Shown here: positions 21,014 through 28,600 of the stretch, in pieces
How positions within the stretch are numbered: position 1 is the first letter of the stretch
How the letters are laid out: every line of letters begins with the position of its first letter
IMG/VR virus record: IMGVR_UViG_3300043774_000177
Span: 1 to 39,587 of that record
Source of the DNA: a virus
Length of the DNA: 39,587 nucleotides
Direction: 5' to 3' (one strand)
Made by a program: the position numbers and the translations under genes
Notes under the pieces: model-generated
Told to the model about the DNA's origin: nothing
The model's database searches: none
The model's input: only the letters and a program-made list of their open reading frames with translations

Positions 21014-21982
21014 ATGTCTCTTTCGCAAATGAAGGTATTTAACGAATACGTTATGCCAGCAACCATCGAAACTCTCGCCCAGATGGTCGAGAAGTTCAAC
21101 GCAGCATCGGGTGGCGCAATCCGTTTGACCACGACTGGCTTTGATGGCGACTTCTATCAGGAAAGCTTCTTCGCTGCCGTGCATAGCGCACAGCGTCGCG
21201 TTGACCGTTATGCTTCGCAAGCATCGGCTACCGCAACTGACCTGACGCAACTTCAGCTTAATGGCGTAAAGGTTGCTGGTGGCTTTGGCCCCATCCGCTT
21301 TGAGCCTTCGCAGCTTACATGGTTGCAGAAGCCAACGTCGGAAGGCATCGAAGTTGCATCGCGTAACTTTGCTGAAGCACTGATGGCTGACCAGCTTAAC
21401 ACTGCGATTGCCGCAGTTGCCGCTGCAATTGCCAACCAAGGCGCAGCAACGGTTGTTGATGTTTCGGGCAGCGGCCCTGTAACTTATGCCACGATGAACA
21501 GCGCAAACGCTTTGTTTGGCGACAATTCGTCGAGCATCGTTGCAAACGTCATGAACGGCGACAGCTATCACAAGTTGATTGCACAGAACCTGACCAACGG
21601 CGCACAGTTGTTCGTTGCTCAAAACGTGCAAGTTGTGGACATCCTTGGCCGTCCTGTCATCGTGACTGACGCCCCTGCATTGTTCGTTGCTGGCACACCA
21701 AACAAGAACCGTGTTCTTGGCCTCGCAGACAGCGCAGCAATCGTTTATGACGGCGGCGACGTTATCAGCAACATCGAAACCAACAACGGTCAGACCCGTA
21801 TCGAAACCACGATGCAGGTCGATTACACCTTTGGCGTGGCTTTGAAGGGCTACACTTGGGACATCACCAATGGCGGCAAGTCGCCAACGGATGCTGAACT
21901 TGCAACTGGTTCCAACTGGGACAAGGTTGCAACGTCCATCAAGCATACTGCTGGTGTTATGGCGATTGGTTCTGCTGCTTAA
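21014..21982 (+). CDS. Major capsid protein
   Basis: The 322-aa protein begins MSLSQMKVFNEYVMPATIETLAQMVEKFNAAS. It contains QESFFAAVHSAQRRVDRYASQ, then an A/G-rich domain (LMADQLNTAIAAVAAAIANQG) and a C-terminal half with NVQVVDILGRPVIVTDAPALF, typical of HK97-fold capsid proteins. It follows the scaffold gene, has AAGGA before the ATG, and its coding sequence looks strongly codon-biased, as expected of the most abundant virion protein. A GC hairpin follows its stop. No protease gene is seen, so capsid maturation probably needs no dedicated prohead protease. Confidence 0.9.
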   Translation: MSLSQMKVFNEYVMPATIETLAQMVEKFNAASGGAIRLTTTGFDGDFYQESFFAAVHSAQRRVDRYASQASATATDLTQLQLNGVKVAGGFGPIRFEPSQLTWLQKPTSEGIEVASRNFAEALMADQLNTAIAAVAAAIANQGAATVVDVSGSGPVTYATMNSANALFGDNSSSIVANVMNGDSYHKLIAQNLTNGAQLFVAQNVQVVDILGRPVIVTDAPALFVAGTPNKNRVLGLADSAAIVYDGGDVISNIETNNGQTRIETTMQVDYTFGVALKGYTWDITNGGKSPTDAELATGSNWDKVATSIKHTAGVMAIGSAA

Positions 21983-21995
21983 TTAAGCGCAGAGC

Positions 21996-22024
21996 GGGGG
22001 CCGTCGGTTGGAAGGGCGGCCCCC
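21996..22024 (+). terminator. GC hairpin after the capsid gene (weak terminator or stabiliser)
   Basis: GGGGGCCG (21996-22003) pairs exactly with CGGCCCCC (22017-22024) across a 13-base loop. The sequence after it, AATCTATTT, is only partly U-rich. It may reduce read-through or protect the 3' end of the capsid message. A comparable hairpin follows the tail-tube gene. Confidence 0.55.
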
Positions 22025-22043
22025 AATCTATTTGGAGGATTTT

Positions 22044-22358
22044 ATGGCTAAAATCATTTATGAACCGCATCCAATGAACCCAGCGCGTAAAGCTAAATTG
22101 CAAGAGCAAGGGTATAAAATCATTGATGCTATTTTTGCCCCCGCTGGCACACCTTTGCACGAAAAACTGGATGTAGAAGAAATCCCTGCTGAAGTTGAAG
22201 CCGCCATTGCCCCAGAGGTAGTGGAAGTGGTAGAAGCACCAGCAGAAGAAGCGCCAGCCGTTGTTGAACCTGTTGAAGAAGCACCTGTGGCCGAAGAAGC
22301 CCCTGCTGCCGAAGAAGCAGAACCAGCAGCTAAAACTGGCAAAAGCCGCAAGGAGTAA
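22044..22358 (+). CDS. Hypothetical capsid-region protein with Glu/Ala/Pro-rich tail
   Basis: The 104-aa protein has a compact N-terminal part, KIIYEPHPMNPARKAKLQEQGYKIIDAIFAPAG, and then a long acidic repeat-like tail of E, A, P and V (EAPAEEAPAVVEPVEEAPVAEE) with a basic tip, KTGKSRKE. It has a strong ribosome site, GGAGGA, 5 bases before the ATG. The location right after the capsid gene suggests a head-associated protein. The tail is low complexity. No named family is recognised. Confidence 0.72.
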   Translation: MAKIIYEPHPMNPARKAKLQEQGYKIIDAIFAPAGTPLHEKLDVEEIPAEVEAAIAPEVVEVVEAPAEEAPAVVEPVEEAPVAEEAPAAEEAEPAAKTGKSRKE

Positions 22359-22361
22359 AAA

Positions 22362-22874
22362 ATGGCATTCGTGGTCGAAACAGGTGTAGGGCTTCCAAAC
22401 GCTAATAGCTATGCCAGCGTTTCGGCTGCGGATGACTATGTAGCTGACCGTGGTATAACGGGTTGGTCAAGTCTTTCGACATCAATCAAACAGCAATCGC
22501 TGGTCAAGGCAACCGACTATCTGGAAGCCACATACCGCGATGCTTGGAAAGGCAATCGCGTCAGCGAAACGCAATCATTGTCATGGCCGCGCTATAACGT
22601 GGTTGTGGATGGCTTTAATTACCCCAGCGGTGTTGTGCCACCACAGGTCATAAACGCTTGCGTGGAAATGGCGCTACGGGCTGCGGCTGGCGATACACTG
22701 ATTGCCGACCAAGGCCAGAAGGTAAAGCGCGAAAAGATTGACGTAATTGAGGTCGAATACCAAGATTATTCCGACCCGACGCAGCGTTACCCATTCATCA
22801 ATCGGATATTGACCCCATACCTTTTATCCGCATCTGAAAGCGGGTTTGGTGTAACACGGGTTGTCCGCACATGA
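22362..22874 (+). CDS. Head-tail adaptor (DnaT-like connector family)
   Basis: The 170-aa protein starts VVETGVGLPNANSYASVSAADDYVADRG and continues with KQQSLVKATDYLEATYRDAWKGNRV, SLSWPR and PSGVVPPQVINACVEMALRAA. This is the pattern of phage connectors annotated as DnaT-like. The NSYAS and SWPR blocks and the helix VIxACxExAL are characteristic. It would attach below the portal. It starts 3 bases after the previous gene and overlaps the following neck gene by 4 bases. Confidence 0.85.
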   Translation: MAFVVETGVGLPNANSYASVSAADDYVADRGITGWSSLSTSIKQQSLVKATDYLEATYRDAWKGNRVSETQSLSWPRYNVVVDGFNYPSGVVPPQVINACVEMALRAAAGDTLIADQGQKVKREKIDVIEVEYQDYSDPTQRYPFINRILTPYLLSASESGFGVTRVVRT

Positions 22875-23224
22875 GCAGCCAAGCGCAAACAGCATCACGG
22901 CTGCTTGCTAAATATGGCGAAGCGGTGTCCATCATATTCCCTGTTTATGGCGCGACAGACCCCATCACTGGCGCAGTCATCGGCACGAACACCAGCACGA
23001 CAATAACAGGCAAGGGCTATCCCGCTGCTTACCACAAGCGCGATATTGACGGCGATATTATCCAAGCGGGTGATGTGCGCCTAATCCTTGAACTTATCGC
23101 CACCCGCCCCGCTGTGGGCTGTTTATCGACCATTGACGGCACAACTTACCGCATCATGGATGTGCAACCAATCCGTCTTACTGGTGAGGATGTGATTTAT
23201 ATATGCCAGCTAAGGTCAAACTGA
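22871..23224 (+). CDS. Head-closure (neck) protein
   Basis: The 117-aa protein is beta-rich: AVSIIFPVYGATDPITGAVIG, GKGYPAAYHKRDIDGDIIQAGDVRLILE, then STIDGTTYRIMDVQPIRLTGEDVIYICQLR. This fits the small beta-barrel stoppers of siphovirus necks. The motif of a G-D-x-x-L strand followed by a Y-R-I-x-D-V-x-P strand is typical. It lies between the connector and the tail-terminator genes, as expected, and is coupled to the connector by ATGA. Confidence 0.78.
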   Translation: MSSQAQTASRLLAKYGEAVSIIFPVYGATDPITGAVIGTNTSTTITGKGYPAAYHKRDIDGDIIQAGDVRLILELIATRPAVGCLSTIDGTTYRIMDVQPIRLTGEDVIYICQLRSN

Positions 23225-23391
23225 TGTTGCCGATAGGCCAGAGGGTTTTCTTTCCATCGCAATGGAACTCTGGCATTTTGGACAGTGTGCTACACGATAC
23301 GCATAACCACGTTATTGCCTATATAATTAAGCTGGATGATGGTAAAAAGGTGGCTGTAGATATGCAAATCGTGGAGCCTTTAGATGATTAA
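23203..23391 (+). CDS. Small hypothetical neck-region protein, 62 aa
   Basis: The protein starts inside the previous gene (22-base overlap) and reads KVKLMLPIGQRVFFPSQWNSGILDSVLHD, then HVIAYIIKLDDGKKVAVDMQIVEPL. It is probably a small SH3-like beta domain: RVFFP, a turn, and YIIKLDDGKKV resemble strands of a barrel. No family can be named. It overlaps the terminator gene by 8 bases. It could be a virion protein or a small regulator. Confidence 0.68.
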   Translation: MPAKVKLMLPIGQRVFFPSQWNSGILDSVLHDTHNHVIAYIIKLDDGKKVAVDMQIVEPLDD

Positions 23392-23779
23392 CAGCAAAAT
23401 TAGTGCGGCGCTTGCGACCAAACTTAATACGCTTGGGCTTCCAACGCATTGGGAAAATGCCAAGTTCACGCCCACCAATGGGCAGATATATCTAAGCGAA
23501 AGCCTGTTGAGCGGCGACACTAACCCTGTCGGCGTTTCAAGCGCAGCATCGGATGAATTTGGCGGCGTCTATCAGGTGCTTGTTTACGCCCCTTTGGATG
23601 CCAACAAAGGCCAAGCCCGTGCAACCGCTGACACCGTTGCTGCTGCATTCCAGCGCGGCGATAGGCTTTCTTATGGTGGCATTACAGTCACCATACAGCG
23701 CACGACACAGAACCCAGCCTTTATATCTGGCAACCGCTTTGTAATCCCTGTCAGCGTGACGTATCGGGCGTTTTCATGA
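23384..23779 (+). CDS. Tail terminator (DUF4128-like)
   Basis: The 131-aa protein follows the DUF4128 pattern: ISAALATKLNTLGLPTHWENAKFTP at the N-terminus, YLSESLL, then GGVYQVLVYAPLDANKGQARATADTVAAAFQRGDRLSYGGITVTI and a PVSVTYRAF ending. The family caps the tail tube at the head side and joins it to the neck. It is coupled to the next gene by a 4-base overlap. Confidence 0.85.
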   Translation: MINSKISAALATKLNTLGLPTHWENAKFTPTNGQIYLSESLLSGDTNPVGVSSAASDEFGGVYQVLVYAPLDANKGQARATADTVAAAFQRGDRLSYGGITVTIQRTTQNPAFISGNRFVIPVSVTYRAFS

Positions 23780-24159
23780 CCACGTTCAGTTTGGACGTAA
23801 AAGCATTTGCTGCGAAGGCTGAAGAAGCCGCAGACGCCGTTATCAGCAAGATATGTTTAGACCTATTGTCTGACATTGTTTTGAACACGCCTGTCGATAC
23901 TGGAAGGGCAAGGGCCAACTGGTTTACCAGCATTGGCATACCATCAAGCACGACTGTTGAGCATGAAGGCGCTCAATCTGCGGCTGGCGTTGCGATTGGC
24001 AGGGCATCTGCTGATATAGCTAGTGCGCCGCGCAATATTTTCTGGATTAGCAACAATCTGCCATACATTTATCGCCTTGAATTTGAGCAATGGTCAAAGC
24101 AAGCGCCAAGTGGTATGGTGCGGTTAGCAATCAACCGCGCAGAACGCAAAATGCGTTAG
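23776..24159 (+). CDS. Tail-completion/neck protein (HK97 gp10-like)
   Basis: The 127-aa protein contains VKAFAAKAEEAADAVISKICLDLLSDIVLNTPVDTGRARANWFTSIG and later WISNNLPYIYRLEFEQWSKQAPSGMVRLAI. The TPVDTGRARANW signature and the NNLPYIYRLEF strand are diagnostic of the HK97 gp10/lambda-Z-like group, which helps join head and tail. Gene order (terminator, gp10-like, tail tube) supports the call. It is followed by a 57-base gap with a promoter candidate. Confidence 0.88.
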   Translation: MTTFSLDVKAFAAKAEEAADAVISKICLDLLSDIVLNTPVDTGRARANWFTSIGIPSSTTVEHEGAQSAAGVAIGRASADIASAPRNIFWISNNLPYIYRLEFEQWSKQAPSGMVRLAINRAERKMR

Positions 24160-24165
24160 GGTGAC

Positions 24166-24195
24166 TTGACTGCTTTTTTGTGTTAAATGTTCAAT
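24166..24195 (+). promoter_or_regulatory. Weak promoter candidate before the tail-tube gene
   Basis: TTGACT (24166-24171) and TTCAAT (24190-24195) are separated by 18 bases in an AT-rich gap. A 10-bp palindrome, CCATGCATGG, lies next to it. Only the -35 is good, so this is tentative. Confidence 0.28.
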
Positions 24196-24216
24196 CCCAT
24201 GCATGGAGATTAAATT

Positions 24217-24675
24217 ATGTCTGACGTTGTTTCCTCGGTTGGCACCATTGTTTCGGTGTCCGCGACTGCCCCTGCTACTTATGACGCCACTGGCTTTGCT
24301 GCGTTAACTTGGTCGGCTTGCGGTGAACTGGCTGACTTGCCAGCTTTCGGTGCTGAAGCTGCACTTGCAACGCACACGCCTTTGAAAACTGGTATTGTTG
24401 CCAAGCGCCGTGGTTCGCTGAACTATGGTTCGGTTACTTTGACGATGGCTCTTTCCGAAGTTGATGCTGGTCAAACCATTTTGCAAACCAAAGGCAGCGC
24501 CGCTGCTGGCGCAAGCGCACTTGTTTCGGTCAAAGTTGCTCTGGTTAATGGCGACATTCAGTATTTCACTGCACAAGTTATGTCGTTCAAAACCAATGTC
24601 GGCAATGCTGACGCAATCACAATGGCTGAAGTGACACTTGAAATCGACAATTCGGTTGTTAAGGTTTCTTCGTAA
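24217..24675 (+). CDS. Major tail tube protein
   Basis: The 152-aa protein has VSSVGTIVSVSATAPATYDATGFAALTWSACGELADLPAFG at the N-terminus. KRRGSLNYGSVTLTMALSEVDAGQTIL and beta strands ending VTLEIDNSVVKVSS follow. This is the arrangement of small siphovirus tail-tube proteins that polymerise into hexamer rings. It has GGAGA before the ATG, stands alone between gaps, and is followed by a strong hairpin, as expected of a highly expressed gene. The tape measure and chaperone genes downstream fit. Confidence 0.87.
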   Translation: MSDVVSSVGTIVSVSATAPATYDATGFAALTWSACGELADLPAFGAEAALATHTPLKTGIVAKRRGSLNYGSVTLTMALSEVDAGQTILQTKGSAAAGASALVSVKVALVNGDIQYFTAQVMSFKTNVGNADAITMAEVTLEIDNSVVKVSS

Positions 24676-24690
24676 TTAGCCAACAAACTT

Positions 24691-24722
24691 CCCCGTCGTG
24701 GCTGCATCCGACCACGGCGGGG
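24691..24722 (+). terminator. Strong hairpin after the tail-tube gene
   Basis: CCCCGTCGTGG (24691-24701) pairs with CCACGGCGGGG (24712-24722) with one G-U wobble, around a 10-base loop. No U-tract follows, so it is more likely an mRNA-stabilising or processing hairpin, or a partial terminator, that lowers expression of the tail chaperones relative to the tube protein. Confidence 0.55.
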
Positions 24723-24760
24723 GAGACTTTCAACATCGGTGCATTCGGATGGAGTTTAAT

Positions 24761-25168
24761 ATGTCTTTTGACCTTAATTCATTGAAGCCAGTTATGGCTG
24801 ACGATGGCGCTGTTCTTAATATTGTGCATCCTGAAACTGAAGAAGTCATTGATGGAATGACCATCACGCTTCTTGGTCAGGACAGCAAGCTTTACCGCAA
24901 GATACAACTTGGCAAGCAACAGGCTGCGCTAAACCGCATGGCTAAGGGCAAGAAGGCAATTGACCTTGATGCTGAAAAGCTTTCGGAAGACAGCATTGAC
25001 GATTTAGTCAAATTGACAACCGCATGGTCTGGCTTTGTCCTTGATGGCAAAGACCTTGACTGCACACCTGAAAACGTCCGCACCGTCTATTCTGATTGGT
25101 CATGGATTAAAGAACAGGTGCAGGAGTTCGTCGGTAATCGCGCCAACTTTTTTCGCGCAAACGATTGA
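24761..25168 (+). CDS. Tail assembly chaperone, G-like short form
   Basis: The 135-aa protein begins MSFDLNSLKPVMADDGAVLNIVHPETEEVIDGMTITLLG and continues through SKLYRKIQLGKQQAALNRMAKG and DLVKLTTAWSGFVLDGKDLDCTPENVRTVY. This is the usual pattern of lambda gpG-like chaperones, which coat the tape measure during tail assembly. GGAG lies 6 bases before the ATG. Its end overlaps a second open frame without a good start of its own, so it is the upstream part of a G/GT frameshift pair. Confidence 0.88.
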   Translation: MSFDLNSLKPVMADDGAVLNIVHPETEEVIDGMTITLLGQDSKLYRKIQLGKQQAALNRMAKGKKAIDLDAEKLSEDSIDDLVKLTTAWSGFVLDGKDLDCTPENVRTVYSDWSWIKEQVQEFVGNRANFFRAND

Positions 25169-25586
25169 GCAACTAACCTTATTTGTAAAACAAGCTGCTT
25201 GGCTTAACACAATCCCGTCGAAGGCAAAGCGTCCTCGGCGGGAAACCAAGTCAGACGTAATGCCACCCGTGCTTGGTGGGGCTTATCTTATCGAAATTCT
25301 TTTCGAGGTTGGCCCCGCCAAGCCCACTGGCATGGGTAGCAACGCCGCAATAGATGAAGTTGATTTGGCTGCATGGATGTCAAATCAGGGCGTGACGCTG
25401 ACACCTTGGGAAGCCAAAACTGTCAGGCAATTATCCCGTGAATATGCTGCCATGCTATTAGAAGCTGTTGAGCCAAACACGCCGCCGCCTTGGGTTGACC
25501 CCAATATTATGACCGCTGAACGGCGCGAAAAAATATCAAATGCGATGTCTGATTGGGCAAATCTAATCAACACCAAGACACGATGA
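24761..25586 (+). CDS. Tail assembly chaperone, GT-like fusion by frameshift
   Basis: The T-like segment after the shift reads FAQTIEQLTLFVKQAAWLN, then LGGAYLIEILFEVGPAKPTG and LTPWEAKTVRQLSREYAAMLLEAV, ending NAMSDWANLINTKTR. It lies in the +1 (equivalently -2) frame relative to the G-like gene. That frame is open across the end of the G-like gene, but its first ATG after the junction (25260) has no ribosome site. Fusion through the six-T run at 25148-25153 gives ANFF-AQT or ANFFF-AQT. The GT form normally links chaperone, tape measure and tube subunits. The direction of the shift cannot be fixed here. Confidence 0.8.
25147..25154 (+). promoter_or_regulatory. Candidate slippery site CTTTTTTC
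   Basis: Six T residues read as TTT TTT in the G frame allow a phenylalanine tRNA to re-pair after a -2 slip or a +1 slip without mismatch. The site lies 15 bases before the G stop, the usual place for such signals. No obvious pseudoknot was identified by eye. Confidence 0.6.
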
Positions 25587-25600
25587 AAATCTTGTGCTAT

Positions 25601-25630
25601 GGCCCATATTAAGCGATAACGCTCTGGGCC
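25601..25630 (+). other. Nested hairpin before the tape measure gene
   Basis: GGCCCA (25601-25606) pairs with TGGGCC (25625-25630), and an inner AGCG/CGCT stem (25612-25615 and 25620-25623) lies in its loop. It occupies the gap between the GT stop and the tape-measure start and may tune translation of the latter, whose start region begins 16 bases later. Confidence 0.5.
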
Positions 25631-25646
25631 TCATAGGATATTGCGC

Positions 25647-28600
25647 GTGGCAGATTTAGCGAACCTTCGTATTTCAGTTGATAGCCGTGACGTAAAGTCG
25701 GCTACAGGCGACCTGAACTCAATGAGCGCCGCCGCTGATAATGCGGAAAAGAACATTGCTGATGTAGGCGCAGCATCTAAGCGCACTGGCGCAGCTATGC
25801 GCGACATGACTGGGATTATCCAGCAAGGTGAACAGGCGCAAATCGCTGCCGCCAATGCCAATCGCGCCGTCGGTCAAACTGGTCAGCTTGCGCGGCATCA
25901 CATGATGAACCTTGGTTTCCAGTTTCAGGATTTAGGCGTTCAGATTGCCAGCGGTGCAAATCCGTTGACTGCTTTTATTCAACAAGGCGCTCAAATTGGC
26001 GGCATTATGACGCAAGCGCAAATTGGCATCGGCGGAGTTATTCGCGCACTTGGGTCAATGGTTGCGGCAATGACAATGGCGGTTATTACCAACCCCATAT
26101 TGCTGGGCATAGCTGCTGCGGCAACTGCGGCTTATGTTGCATTTAAGCAGTTTCAGTCATCGGTTGCAGAAACTGGTGAGATTAAAGATTACGCCAATTC
26201 CCTTGGCTTGACCAAAAAGGAAATGCGCGAACTTGAAAACGTCCACGTTACCTTTGGTGATGTGTTGTCTGGTGTGTGGGCAACAATCAGCGAAGGGCTT
26301 GGGCTGGATAAAATCTGGAAATCCATAAGCGAATTTGCCGTTCAAGCCTTTGATGTAATTCTAAGGGGCGCTATGATGGCTACGGCTGGCATCTATGCGT
26401 ATTTTGTTGGTTCGTTTGACCAAATCAGGATTATATGGAAAAATCTTCCAGCAATCTTGGGCGACCTGTTTGTTCAAGCGGTAAACCTTTCAATCAAAGC
26501 CGTGGAAATGCTTGTCAACACCGTTCTTGATGGCATTAACTATGTCACCACAAAGGCGAATGGTGTCCTGACCTCAATGGGCTTGGCCGCTGTGTTTGCA
26601 CAAGTTGAAAGCATTAAGCTTGGCAGGGTTGCCAACGAAAATGCTGGCGCTGCCGCAAAAGCAACTGTTGCTATTTTTGATGCCTATGCCAGCCGTTATA
26701 ACGAAGCGTTGTCTGGCATGAAGGCTATTGGCCTTCAGATTAAACAGAACACTTTGGATGCCACCAAATCCCGTTTGGAAGCGCAAGCGGCTGCACTTAT
26801 CGCCAAGCGCAATGAAGGAAAGCCCAAAAAGGCTGGCTTGTCTGATGAGCAAAAGCAGTATGAGCGCGACCTAAAGGCGGCTGAAGAATATTTGGTTTCC
26901 CTTGAAAAACAGGCTGCGGCTATCGGCAAAACGACCATTGAATTAAAAGAGATGGAGATTGCGGAAAAGGCAGCGGCGGCGGCAAAGGTTGGTTTAAAGG
27001 ATGCCACCCTTGCGCTGGGTGCGGCACTCATTGAAGGCATGAAAGCGAAAGAGCGCGAAGAAGCAAACAAGCAAATTGATGCCACGCTAAAGGCTTTGGA
27101 TGATGAATATAAATTGCTTGGATTAACGGGTGCGGAGCGCGACAGGGCTGCGTTGGCTTTGGAGCGTGAAGGCTTCATTGCCAAGTATAAAACCGCCCTT
27201 GGGATTGATGAAGCCACCGCCGCTTATGAGCGTTACGCTGCGCGAAAAGAAAAAGCGATTGCCAAAGAAAGTGATTTTGAAAAGCAGCGCAAGGAAGCTG
27301 AAAAGCTAAAAGAAACAATTGCTGGCCTTATCAGCATAACCGACGAACTTTTTGGTGGCGCTGGTTCATTCTTGCAGAACCTTGGAAAGCAGATAACCAT
27401 TGTTGCCCCAGACCTGAAAAATGACTTGAAGGCAATTTTCGACGATTTACCTAAAAATATGCAGGACGTTTTCAAGGACTTTGGCGGCTCACTTGCGACC
27501 ATCCTTGCCAATGCTGCAATCGGTAAAATGGTTGGTGGCGGCGCTGGTGGCGCTATTGGTGGCGGCATTGGCGGCGCGTTGGGTAAAAAGTTTGGCAGCG
27601 ATGCACTGCAAAGCATTGGCACAAAGATTGCTGGCGATGCATTTGGAAAGGCGCTCGGCGGCATGGCTGGGCCTCTTGGCGCTATCGCTGGCGGATTGAT
27701 TGGTGGCCTTGTTGGTGGCCTTTTGAAGAAAACCAAAACGGGCAGCGTGACACTGAACCAAATCGCTGGTGGCGCTATGGAGCGGACGCTAACAGGCAAC
27801 AGCGCACAGCTAAAGGGCATCGCTAACAATATGGCGAATGGCCTTTTGAAAGGCTTGGGCAATATTGCAGAACAACTTGGCGGCGCATTGGGCGGAAATG
27901 TCAAAGTAAGCCTTGGTATGCGTAAAAAGGATTACGTTGTTGACCCAACTGGCGCTGGCCGCACCAAGGGTTCTGGCGTTAAGAATTTTGGCACAGACGA
28001 AGCGGCTGCGGTTGCATACATTACGCAATTAGCAATTCAGCAAGGCATTGTCACGGGTATCAGCGCAGGAGCGCAAACGCTCATTCGTGCTGGCAACGAC
28101 CTAAACGAACAAGTGCAGAAGGCACTGAAGTTCGACCAAGTGTTTAAAGACCTGAAAAGCCAAAGCGACCCACTGCAATCAAGCCTTGATGAACTTTCCG
28201 TAGAAATGGAAAAGTTGAAGGTCATCTTTGGCGAAGCTGGTGCGTCTGCCGCTGATTATGCGAAGCTTGAAGAACTGTATGCCATCAAGCAAGCCAAGGC
28301 GATATTTGAAGCCAACAGGCCGCGCCGTGAACTGGAAATTCAGTTGATGGAAGCACAGGGCGATGCTGCTGGCGCTTTGGCTGCACAACGTGCGCTGGAA
28401 CTTGAAAGCATGGATGCAAACCTTCGTGGATTGCAACAGCAAGTATATACCGCACAAGACGCTGCAAAGGCTACACAGGCACTGGCTGAAGCGCAAGAAA
28501 AGGCTGCTGAAGAAGCGGCTGTATTGGCTGAAGCGGCTTTGGCATTAGCTAGAGACAGGCGTGAACTGGAAATCGACCTTCTTGAAGCACAAGGCTTTGC

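Noticed and set aside
20993-21946. Long 317-codon open frame on the minus strand opposite the capsid gene
   Set aside because: It mirrors the capsid frame, lacks a ribosome site, and reads as cysteine- and arginine-rich non-protein sequence; it reflects codon bias of the real gene.
27233-27904. 223-codon minus-strand open frame inside the tape measure gene
   Set aside because: Its Pro/Ala/Ser-rich sequence is the complement of the glycine-zipper region, and no start signal is seen.
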